Part shown: one piece after another, positions 1 through 4,708 of the stretch
Position numbering within the stretch: the stretch's first letter is position 1
Layout: every line of letters begins with the position of its first letter
Assembly: GCA_030601645.1 (NCBI GenBank)
Contig: JAUWBQ010000112.1
Location: forward strand, 1 to 6,132
DNA from: Candidatus Bathyarchaeota archaeon
Lineage (GTDB): Archaea; Thermoproteota; Bathyarchaeia; TCS64
DNA: 6,132 nt
Direction of reading: 5' to 3'
The notes under the pieces: model-generated
What the model was told of the DNA's origin: nothing
Seen by the model: only the letters and a program-made list of their open reading frames with translations
Databases searched by the model: none
Translations under genes and position numbers: made by a program

Positions 1-14
1 ATGATACTATCCGC

Positions 15-416
15 CTAAGCGTCTCCTCTAACCCTGACAAGGCTGTTCAGCTCCAGGAAGGCGTCGTAGGGCTCCTTGCCCCGCACTATGAGCCGATTGA
101 CGTACTCCGCATCCCTCTTGGCCTTGGCCAGATCGTTCCTGTTGCTCCTCAGGGGCTTGATCTTCAGCCTTCTGAAGGTCTCCAGATAGTCGTCGCCGAG
201 CATGGTGGCGCTGATGACCTGACGGGGCCTACCCCTTCTACGCGTCTCCTCCGGCCTCACGTCCACGAGGCCCGCGGCGCTCATCCTCCTGATCGTCGAG
301 ACCACCGCTTGAGTCCGTCTCCGCATGATCTTGGAGAGCTCTCTCACGCCTACAGGGTCTTTTTTCACGATGAACAGCACTTGCGCCTCGACCTCAATTG
401 ACATTATGTTTCCCAT
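15..416 (-). CDS. small winged-helix DNA-binding protein (MarR/ArsR-like wHTH)
   Basis: A 133-residue, strongly basic protein that probably binds DNA as a transcription regulator; its target is unknown. Residues 6-55 read as a winged helix-turn-helix: a helix (EVEAQVLFIVKKD), then VGVRELSKIM, then a recognition helix RTQAVVSTIRRMSAAGLVDV. Residues 57-72 (RRRGRPRQVISAT) form the Arg-rich wing, which fits minor-groove contact. Residues 78-133 are helical and charged with no recognised fold, possibly for dimerisation. The start is taken at the ATG at 416; a second ATG at 404 (residue 5) begins nearer the domain and is equally possible. No clear ribosome site precedes 416. It stands alone on the minus strand, ends in TAG, and its 3' neighbour lies outside the window. 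Fold-level assignment is fairly sure; the regulatory role is inferred. Confidence 0.75.
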   Translation of the reverse strand: MGNIMSIEVEAQVLFIVKKDPVGVRELSKIMRRRTQAVVSTIRRMSAAGLVDVRPEETRRRGRPRQVISATMLGDDYLETFRRLKIKPLRSNRNDLAKAKRDAEYVNRLIVRGKEPYDAFLELNSLVRVRGDA

Positions 417-450
417 CCGGAAACTTATTCTCGGTATTGAAACTACGAGG

Positions 451-460
451 CATATTTAAG
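451..460 (-). promoter_or_regulatory. TATA-like box for the wHTH gene
   Basis: The minus strand reads CTTAAATATG here, close to the archaeal TATA consensus TTTAWATA. A start about 26 nt downstream would fall near 430, giving a leader of roughly 14 nt to the ATG at 416, or 26 nt to the ATG at 404. No inverted repeat suggesting autoregulation was seen around it. Confidence 0.45.
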
Positions 461-488
461 CATTACCGTTTGAAAAACCATCAATCCG

Positions 489-545
489 AATGGAGTAGCA
501 TGAAAAAGGGCTTGAACAACCGACCTTATGACCATAAGCTCCATT
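489..545 (-). other. structured intergenic element with a tRNA T-arm-like core
   Basis: The 213-nt gap between the wHTH gene and the membrane-protein gene holds this element and no supported gene. On the minus strand, 527-512 reads AAGGTCGGTTGTTCAA, matching the T-arm of the initiator-tRNA fragment at 6035-6100 at 15 of 16 positions. Just before it is a perfect 6-bp hairpin, CTTATG-GT-CATAAG (538-525). The whole is enclosed by a perfect 7-bp inverted repeat, AATGGAG/CTCCATT (545-539 with 495-489). It could be a badly decayed tRNA fragment like those at the right end, a small structured RNA, or chance. Homology outside the T-arm is poor. Confidence 0.35.
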
Positions 546-629
546 TCCTTCTGGGCTTGTATTCCGCGCAGGCGGATTAAATAATTATGATTTATTGGCG
601 CGCGCGACCAGCAGGCCAACATCCATTTC

Positions 630-1622
630 TCACATCGTACGCGTAACGTGAACGCGATACATCAGTGCCTTAACGACGGATACGATCGCTCGCCAGGCGT
701 TAGTCACCACCATTATGAACACGACGAAGCTCCAGAACAGCTCTAGGGAGAGGAAAGGCATCCCAGCTCCGGGTGTGAAAACCTGGGGGTCGATCAATAC
801 CCAGGAGCCATCCACGTGACCATAGACATATTCAAGCGGCCAGCCTACGTTGATGAGCACGAGAGCAAAGAGCACCCACAGACCGCTATGGATCGCCTCG
901 AAGAAGAGGTTGAGGTCGTTCTCACCGGCCACGATGAAGAGGTAACTTTTCACGGCTCCGATGAAGAGCAATGCGGCGGCGACGACAACGAACGGTTTGA
1001 ATGCGGAGGTGTAGAGTCCCTGCATCTGCGGAAGGAGAAGAAAGACGCCTAGACCAATGCCGGCCACCAGCTCAATCGCTGCTTCGCGTCTCCCCTTGAG
1101 CCTGAACCTCTCCAATCCTATGCCGAAGAACTTTTCCAACGGCGTCCTCTCGGTGGGACCCTTTCTCACGTCCGACGATGGAAGTCTCCTCATGAGTGCT
1201 AACACAAACAGGAGGTTCACGATCACCATGATGGGCATGTTTGCCGGGTTGTTTCTAACCACAATCGTCTCGCCGATGAAGTTTCCCACGGCAGGGCCCA
1301 CGATCGAGGCTCCAAGTATGAAGGACATTCCTACGGCCACAAGCACCACCAAGATCCTCATAATCGGCTGCACATACTCGACGGGGACGTGCCAAACCTT
1401 CTTACCCGTCCCAGCATAATCGTTGGCCACAGCCTTCGGATCTCCGAGCCTGCTGATGGCGGCGAGCACAGAATCGACGGTCACGCTCCCGGCTCCGATC
1501 GCCTCCGCCTCCTCGATCAGGTGGGTTCGTATCTCCGCCAAGGCCTCCTCGCTACTGATGGGCAGGTATATCCTGACTCGTTCGAGATATTGCTCGACGG
1601 GCTTCATCGCATCTTCATTCAT
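630..1622 (-). CDS. HAAS/DUF1700-type membrane protein, partner of PadR regulator
   Basis: A 330-residue membrane protein of unknown biochemical role. Residues 6-75 (MKPVEQYLERVRIYLP, then EALAEIRTHLIEEAEA, then ISRLGDPKAVANDYA) match the small helical HAAS (DUF1700-like) domain, typically found next to PadR regulators. About six hydrophobic segments follow, at roughly 88-115, 129-144, 181-203, 209-231, 246-264 and 289-309, with a basic loop at 150-180. The ATG at 1622 is preceded by a strong AGGAGG at 1637-1632, nine bases away, which supports this start; the ATG at residue 6 is less well placed. It is 13 nt behind the padR-like gene and clearly in operon with it, so its expression is presumably under that regulator. 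Family experience links such pairs to envelope or drug stress; the specific function here cannot be read from sequence. Confidence 0.8.
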   Translation of the reverse strand: MNEDAMKPVEQYLERVRIYLPISSEEALAEIRTHLIEEAEAIGAGSVTVDSVLAAISRLGDPKAVANDYAGTGKKVWHVPVEYVQPIMRILVVLVAVGMSFILGASIVGPAVGNFIGETIVVRNNPANMPIMVIVNLLFVLALMRRLPSSDVRKGPTERTPLEKFFGIGLERFRLKGRREAAIELVAGIGLGVFLLLPQMQGLYTSAFKPFVVVAAALLFIGAVKSYLFIVAGENDLNLFFEAIHSGLWVLFALVLINVGWPLEYVYGHVDGSWVLIDPQVFTPGAGMPFLSLELFWSFVVFIMVVTNAWRAIVSVVKALMYRVHVTRTM

Positions 1623-1631
1623 GTGAATCGG

Positions 1632-1638
1632 CCTCCTA
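1632..1638 (-). promoter_or_regulatory. ribosome binding site overlapping the PadR stop codon
   Basis: The minus strand reads TAGGAGG. The TAG is the stop codon of the PadR gene and the AGGAGG is the ribosome site of the membrane-protein gene starting at 1622. This arrangement favours translational coupling of the two proteins and fixes the downstream start. Confidence 0.75.
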
Positions 1639-2010
1639 GATTATCTCTCCTATCTCGTCCGTCAGTTTTGACCAGGTCCTCACCATCATATCGAGGGCCC
1701 TCTCACCTTCCCGGGTTAGAGAGTAATACTTCTTGGGTTTGGTCCGGTCTTGATAGCTCCAATTCGAGGAGAGGAGTTCACGCTTCTCCAGTCTCCTCAG
1801 TATCGGATAGATCGTGCCTTGTTCAAACACGAGGAACGACACTTTCTCCTCCATCTTCTTCACTAGTTCGTAGCCGTACGCGCTTTTCTTGTTCAACAAC
1901 GAGAGGACTAGCATCGAGAGGGCTCCCCGTTTTACCTCTTTTGACCACCTTTGATGTTCTTCATCGGATTTTCTTCTTTTCTGGTCCAACATCTCCACCG
2001 CTTTTATCAC
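1636..2010 (-). CDS. PadR-family transcriptional regulator
   Basis: A 124-residue winged-helix repressor of the PadR family. Residues 27-52 (KRGALSMLVLSLLNKKSAYGYELVKK) form the first helices with the typical YGYEL signature. Residues 64-82 (EQGTIYPILRRLEKRELLS) are the recognition-helix block GTIYPxLxRLE. Residues 94-107 (KYYSLTREGERAL) form the wing and start of the dimer helix. The C-terminal helix is short, as in the small PadR subfamily. The frame opens with GTG at 2010, and a TATA element at 2035-2040 sits about 27 nt upstream, suiting a leaderless message. The ATG at 1992 is an alternative; residues 1-24 are charged and outside the domain. It is first in an operon with the HAAS-type membrane protein, which it most likely controls together with itself. 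The ligand is unknown. Confidence 0.9.
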   Translation of the reverse strand: MIKAVEMLDQKRRKSDEEHQRWSKEVKRGALSMLVLSLLNKKSAYGYELVKKMEEKVSFLVFEQGTIYPILRRLEKRELLSSNWSYQDRTKPKKYYSLTREGERALDMMVRTWSKLTDEIGEII

Positions 2011-2065
2011 ACACTGGTATACATCGCATAGTACTATATATCACACAGTATATGTAATATTTAAA
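2011..2065 (-). promoter_or_regulatory. promoter and probable operator region of the padR operon
   Basis: The minus strand carries TTTAAATA at 2065-2058, a perfect archaeal TATA match, and a second box TATATA at 2040-2035. The first predicts transcription from about 2035, the second from about 2011, right at the GTG start. The segment between them is rich in short self-complementary pieces (GTATAC at 2018-2023, ATATAT and TATATG-like units), a composition usual for PadR operators. No single clean dyad could be fixed, so the operator itself is inferred. Confidence 0.5.
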
Positions 2066-2074
2066 ACGTTCGCA

Positions 2075-2100
2075 CGCGGAAGGCGATGATGCGTTCCGCG
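2075..2100. repeat. inverted repeat between divergent padR and hydrolase genes
   Basis: CGCGGAA at 2075-2081 is exactly mirrored by TTCCGCG at 2094-2100, with a 12-nt spacer. It lies between the padR promoter and the hydrolase promoter, so it may be a protein-binding site or a transcribed hairpin. The rest of 2101-2185 shows no gene or further motif. Confidence 0.5.
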
Positions 2101-2190
2101 CGCGTAAGGATAGCGTAGAAACGCACCTACAAAGTGAAAAGCCTGCACCATGAAGGCTACAGGATGCGTGCGACATATGGTAAGAGTGGG

Positions 2191-2198
2191 TTTAATAC
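2191..2198 (+). promoter_or_regulatory. TATA-like box for the hydrolase gene
   Basis: TTTAATAC lies with its centre about 26 nt before the ATG at 2221, so transcription would begin at or within a base or two of the start codon. A GGAGAG at 2212-2217 is only three bases from the ATG and would then be outside or at the very edge of the message. Either the gene is leaderless, or an unseen upstream start makes use of that site. Confidence 0.5.
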
Positions 2199-2220
2199 AC
2201 CCTAAAACATAGGAGAGAAC

Positions 2221-2889
2221 ATGTCAACCGAGATAAAAACCATCACCCAAAAGTACATAATGGCTGTGAACTGCTACCTAGTGAAAACTCCAACCGGCTA
2301 CATCCTGATCGACACAGGCCTCCCAAAAAGACGCAGCGACCTCGTGAGAGAGCTGGAAACCGCGGGTTGCAAGCTTGGAGACCTCAATCTAATCATAATA
2401 ACCCACGGACACCTCGACCACAACGGCAACACCGCATACCTCCGCGAAAGGTACGATGCCAAGATAGCCATGCACGGCGGCGACTTGGCGATGGCTGAGA
2501 GCGGGGACATGTTCAGGGGCGTTAAGGGCCTCACCGTGGCAGTCATCAGGCTTCTGCTCCCGCTGGTCGGAATGAGCAGATACGACAGCTTCAGTCCGGA
2601 CATAATTCTCGAGGAGGGGCAGGACCTCTCCGAGTACGGATTCGACGCCAGGGTGGTCCATGTCCCGGGGCACTCCAAGGGCTCGATTGGCGTCCTGACG
2701 GCGGGGGGCGATCTGTTCTGCGGCGACATTCTCGGGAACACGGGCAAACCAGCAAGAACCACATTGATCGACGACCCGGATGAATTGGATGCAAGTGTCG
2801 AGAGACTGAGAACTTTGGAGATAAAGACCGTCTACTCCGGGCACGGCAAGCCATTCCTGATGGAACAGTTCATGGAAAACTACCAATAA
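2221..2889 (+). CDS. MBL-fold metallo-hydrolase (glyoxalase II-like superfamily)
   Basis: A 222-residue soluble metallo-beta-lactamase-fold hydrolase with the full set of metal ligands. Residues 61-67 (THGHLDH) give His62, His64, Asp66 and His67; His151 lies in HVPGHSKGS; Asp169 in FCGDIL; His208 in YSGHGKPF. The N-terminal strand pair with LIDTG at 29-33 is also typical. The site should hold two metal ions, usually Zn or Fe, and hydrolyse a thioester, lactone, phosphoester or similar bond; the substrate cannot be told from these motifs, and no rhodanese, flavodiiron or RNase J extensions are present. A hydrophobic insert at 104-118 may cover the active site. The ATG at 2221 is supported by promoter spacing. 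It is divergent from the padR operon and stands alone, with a T-tract terminator behind it. Confidence 0.9.
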   Translation: MSTEIKTITQKYIMAVNCYLVKTPTGYILIDTGLPKRRSDLVRELETAGCKLGDLNLIIITHGHLDHNGNTAYLRERYDAKIAMHGGDLAMAESGDMFRGVKGLTVAVIRLLLPLVGMSRYDSFSPDIILEEGQDLSEYGFDARVVHVPGHSKGSIGVLTAGGDLFCGDILGNTGKPARTTLIDDPDELDASVERLRTLEIKTVYSGHGKPFLMEQFMENYQ

Positions 2890-2926
2890 CCCGATATGCA
2901 CGGGAAATGGACGCGTTTATTTAGTT

Positions 2927-2997
2927 AATTGGTGGCGGGGGGTAGGTGACGTATGTCGTTTAATTGTGCCACCATTTTTTTTAAAGTGTCTTTTTTT
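2927..2997 (+). terminator. hairpin and T-tract terminator after the hydrolase gene
   Basis: GGTGGC at 2931-2936 pairs with GCCACC at 2968-2973, extended by AAT/ATT with one bulge. It is followed at once by eight T at 2975-2982 and a further seven at 2991-2997. Archaeal termination relies on such T-tracts. The same stretch holds a TATA-like TTTATTTA (2916-2923) and GGTGA before an ATG at 2953, so a weak start for the remnant frame downstream is also conceivable. Confidence 0.6.
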
Positions 2998-3229
2998 GTC
3001 CCTGGAAAGGTCGATCCATTTTTACGCGAGCAGGCCGATCTTCCACATCCCATTCGATGCTGGCCCATACCACGAGCTCAACGTCGAGCGCTTCGAGCTC
3101 GAAAAAACGGGGAAGATTCTCTCCAATCATTCAGAGGGCGCTCATTTTGACCGCTTCTGGGACTTCGCCGTCTACGCCTCCGAACAGGCAGAACCGCCGC
3201 CTTCTAAGGCCATCACAAAAATTATATAA
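2966..3229 (+). pseudogene. C-terminal remnant resembling a phage-type terminase large subunit
   Basis: An open frame of up to 87 codons from a GTG, with no convincing ribosome site and a low-complexity start over a T-tract, so it is unlikely to be an intact gene. From about residue 24 the composition is protein-like with C/G-ending codons. Its middle (HELNVERFELEKTGKI at 36-51, then HSEGAHFDRFWDFAVYASEQ) resembles from memory the tail of terminase large subunits, where a basic/aromatic block is followed by a HxEGxHDDRFWALALA-like motif whose Asp residues bind metal in the RNase H-like nuclease. Here the first Asp is Phe, and the Ala after Trp is Asp, as expected for a decaying copy. The ATPase part is absent. 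It ends TAA at 3227-3229, facing the TBP gene. The identification is from motif memory only and is moderate. Confidence 0.5.
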
Positions 3230-3236
3230 AGAAATT
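3214..3236 (-). terminator. U-rich end signal after the TBP gene (also a perfect TATA-like box)
   Basis: About 20 nt past the TBP stop the minus strand reads TTTCTTTATATAATTTTTG, a T-rich run suited to archaeal termination. The same bases contain TTTATATA, the textbook archaeal TATA box, facing away from TBP. No open frame follows on the minus strand within 60 nt, so a terminator is the simpler reading. Confidence 0.45.
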
Positions 3237-3255
3237 CCACGTACACGCGCACCAT

Positions 3256-3840
3256 CTATAATAGTAAATCATTATTTACCAAGACTGCTCGTACCTTCTC
3301 AGCGGCCTCTTGGGCTTGTTCCTCGCTCTTGGCTCCCGTGATCACCAGTTTTCCCGTGCTGAATATCAGGATCACAGCCTTCGGGTCTTTTATCCTGTAG
3401 ATGGCGCCCGGGAACTGCTCCGGCTCATACATTATGTTGTCCAGCACATAAGCAGCAGCTTCGAGGTCGACTTTTCGCCCGACATAAGCGGAGGCAACCA
3501 TGTTCTGGACGGTTATCACTGGCTTACTCAAGATTATGATGCCCTTATTCTTCAACTCCCTGACCACCTTCCTCACGGCGCTGCCCGCCATCTTGGCCGA
3601 CTTCGCCCCTGTGCAGACCATCTTCCCCGTTGTGAAGATCAAAGTCTTAGTTTTCGGCCGCTCGAGAGCGAAGACTAGGCCAGGGAACTTCTTTGGCCTA
3701 TACTCCACGTTCCTGAAGACCTTCATGATGGCGAGGAGGTCGATCTTCTGGTCCAGGGACGCGGTGGCGACCACGTTCACGATCCGCACATTACAGGGCC
3801 TGCCTGGGCTCTTCTCAGATTCTATCGGAGTGGCCTTCAT
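3256..3840 (-). CDS. tbp: TATA-binding protein (general transcription factor)
   Basis: A complete 194-residue TATA-binding protein, the factor that bends promoter DNA and recruits TFB and RNA polymerase. Two direct repeats of the saddle fold are plain: residues 16-100 (VRIVNVVATASLDQKIDL, then FPGLVF, then LIFTTGKMVCTGAKS) and 107-190 (PVITVQNMVASAYVGRKVDL, then FPGAIY, then LIFSTGKLVITGAKS). The four phenylalanines that kink DNA correspond to F52, F69, F143 and F160, all present. The N-terminus has about 15 variable residues and the C-terminus lacks the acidic tail of some archaeal TBPs. The ATG at 3840 is preceded by a very purine-rich GGAGGGGGAGGGAGA, a strong ribosome site. That site lies inside a short upstream reading frame overlapping the TBP start by 26 nt. 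It ends in TAG and converges with the terminase-like remnant. Confidence 0.97.
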   Translation of the reverse strand: MKATPIESEKSPGRPCNVRIVNVVATASLDQKIDLLAIMKVFRNVEYRPKKFPGLVFALERPKTKTLIFTTGKMVCTGAKSAKMAGSAVRKVVRELKNKGIIILSKPVITVQNMVASAYVGRKVDLEAAAYVLDNIMYEPEQFPGAIYRIKDPKAVILIFSTGKLVITGAKSEEQAQEAAEKVRAVLVNNDLLL

Positions 3841-3964
3841 TCTCCCTCCCCCTCCTTATCCTCTTCTGAAGGTCTGGATACGTTGGGATGTCGCTGATGA
3901 CCTCCACCAACAGAAGCCCAACAAACGCTGGTGTTAGTAGGACAATTAGAAGAACCTAGTTCAT
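3815..3964 (-). pseudogene. short membrane-protein-like frame overlapping tbp, TAG at codon 3
   Basis: Read from ATG at 3964 this frame is Met-Asn-TAG, then 46 open codons to TGA at 3817-3815. The open part starts VLLIVLLTPAFVGLLLVEVI, a convincing transmembrane helix, followed by SDIPTYPDLQKRIRRGREN, a charged cytoplasmic-looking tail. Codon choice is not random-looking and the layout is that of a small single-pass protein. A TGA lies in frame just upstream, so no longer frame exists. The first standard start after the TAG is TTG (3910) or GTG (3907), which would remove the helix. Options are a nonsense-mutated gene, a non-standard start such as ATT, TAG readthrough, or chance. Because other genes here end in TAG, recoding is the least likely. 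The frame contains the tbp ribosome site, so its translation could be coupled to tbp. Confidence 0.4.
3842..3856 (-). promoter_or_regulatory. purine-rich ribosome binding site of tbp
   Basis: The minus strand reads AGGAGGGGGAGGGAG directly before the tbp ATG. Several overlapping GGAGG-type registers are possible, the best ending about 6-9 bases before the start. It lies within the upstream small frame, and no separate TATA box was found between that frame and tbp. Confidence 0.65.
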
Positions 3965-4016
3965 GAATCGTCAGGCCCTTCCTCCCCTTGAAGATCGTTA
4001 CCGTACAGTATCTTCC

Positions 4017-4038
4017 CAGTTCGCACGAGCGCGAACTG
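4017..4038. repeat. perfect 8-bp hairpin upstream of the tbp cluster
   Basis: CAGTTCGC (4017-4024) is exactly complementary to GCGAACTG (4031-4038) with a 6-nt loop ACGAGC. No T-tract follows on either strand, so a terminator is not indicated; a protein site or RNA structure is possible. Confidence 0.55.
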
Positions 4039-4047
4039 CGTGATTAA

Positions 4048-4072
4048 GTCAAGGATGAACGTAGATCTTGAC
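4048..4072. repeat. 6-bp inverted repeat, extendable with a bulge
   Basis: GTCAAG (4048-4053) pairs with CTTGAC (4067-4072). With one bulged base the stem extends by an AT/AT step. It lies ten bases from the hairpin at 4017-4038. Confidence 0.4.
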
Positions 4073-4157
4073 AACGCTTCAGATCGAATCATAAACCCTC
4101 AGATGCTCACGGGAGATTGACGCTAGCCACGATAACTGTTTCCATTAAATGCCGCTC

Positions 4158-4182
4158 GGTTCTGTGGAGTTGATACAGAGCC
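4158..4182. repeat. 8-bp hairpin with one wobble pair
   Basis: GGTTCTGT (4158-4165) pairs with ACAGAGCC (4175-4182), including one G-T pair, around a 9-nt loop. No function can be assigned. Confidence 0.4.
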
Positions 4183-4286
4183 TCAATGTTCTTTATCCCT
4201 TAACTTCCTGTGGGATGAGAGTAAGCCTCTAACTTCTCGCACGTGCCACCGCCCCGCAAACCCGTCGCGGAATGAACATAACCACC

Positions 4287-4294
4287 AAATATAA
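4287..4294 (+). promoter_or_regulatory. TATA-like box for the 47-residue membrane protein
   Basis: AAATATAA is centred about 26 nt before the ATG at 4316, the spacing that gives a leaderless transcript. No ribosome site lies between, which agrees with leaderless translation. Confidence 0.5.
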
Positions 4295-4315
4295 CTTAAA
4301 CTAACAAACAACTAC

Positions 4316-4459
4316 ATGAACCTCGAAACCCTAATCACAGAATCAACGAACCTTACAATACCAATTATCCTAATCGCCCTCACAATCATTCTGGGGATAT
4401 ATGGCATCTATCTCTCCATGCGACTCGGACGTAAGGAAAAAACCAAGAACGCAACATAA
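4316..4459 (+). CDS. 47-residue single-pass membrane protein, unknown function
   Basis: A small gene easily missed by length cut-offs. Residues 1-13 (MNLETLITESTNL) are polar, 14-35 (TIPIILIALTIILGIYGIYLSM) form one uninterrupted hydrophobic helix, and 36-47 (RLGRKEKTKNAT) form a basic tail. By the positive-inside rule this puts the C-terminus in the cytoplasm. It resembles small accessory subunits or regulatory membrane peptides in layout, but no family is recognised. Support comes from a TATA-like box at the leaderless distance, the clear ATG and TAA, and the sharp topology pattern. There is no ribosome site. The gene stands alone on the plus strand between the hairpin-rich gap and the methyltransferase, with a T6 tract about 190 nt downstream. 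Chance remains possible for so short a frame. Confidence 0.6.
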   Translation: MNLETLITESTNLTIPIILIALTIILGIYGIYLSMRLGRKEKTKNAT

Positions 4460-4629
4460 TGATTATGAAAAGCGCGCATGGTTGTTTAAAAATAATATTA
4501 GACCGTTCCTCTTCTATAGATTGTATAAAGCGCGCGCGACTAACACTAAACCAAACGGTACATTGAACCTTGGAGTGAAATAAACCCAAGGGGTCGTCCT
4601 GGGGATTAGATTAGACAAGCCCTAACCCT

Positions 4630-4655
4630 AAAAAATGCCCAGTTTAACGTTTTTT
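4630..4655. terminator. bidirectional T-tract region
   Basis: A6 at 4630-4635 gives T6 on the minus strand, suited to ending the methyltransferase transcript. T6 at 4650-4655 on the plus strand could end the small membrane-protein transcript. No strong stem precedes either, which is usual for archaeal termination. Confidence 0.45.
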
Positions 4656-4658
4656 GAC

Positions 4659-4700
4659 GGTAGCGAGGGATAGATTTGAACCACCGACCTTGACTGTTAT
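4659..4700 (-). pseudogene. tRNA 3' remnant D (T-arm and acceptor strand)
   Basis: The minus strand carries AAGGTCGGTGGTTCAAAT followed by CTATC, CCTCGCT and ACC. This is a complete tRNA T-arm (GGTGG-TTCAAAT-CTATC, with two G-T pairs), a 3' acceptor strand, and a final CC where CCA is expected (CCG here). Upstream, only ATAAC of the anticodon loop is still recognisable, and the anticodon stem is lost. It is closest to the copy at 5861-5926, sharing CCTCGCTACC where the copy at 6035 has CCCCGCTACC. It starts nine bases beyond the methyltransferase stop codon. It cannot fold as a full tRNA. Confidence 0.75.
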
Positions 4701-4708
4701 TCTCGTAA

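Larger units (their letters stand above)
3965..4286. other. intergenic region without a supported gene, hairpin-rich
   Basis: No reading frame on either strand looks like protein here. The stretch carries three separate hairpins at 4017-4038, 4048-4072 and 4158-4182, listed individually. A weak TATA-like TTTATGAT on the minus strand near 4089-4096 could start a structured leader running into the small frame and tbp, which otherwise lack a visible promoter. This is inference. Confidence 0.4.

Noticed and set aside
398..580. 60-codon plus-strand frame between the wHTH and membrane-protein genes
   Set aside because: It overlaps the wHTH start and the promoter box, runs through the tRNA-like element, has no ribosome site and no protein-like pattern.
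598..608. GCGCGCGCGAC present at 598-608 and again at 4530-4540
   Set aside because: Low-complexity alternating GC run; the flanks do not match, so no repeat family is supported.
2298..2901. Long minus-strand frames opposite the hydrolase gene
   Set aside because: Shadows of a strongly coding gene with all catalytic motifs on the plus strand.
3310..3937. Plus-strand frames opposite tbp
   Set aside because: Antisense shadows of the TBP gene without protein-like features.
4621..4634. CCTAACCCTAA, resembling a eukaryotic telomere repeat
   Set aside because: Barely two units long, in an internal archaeal region; chance.
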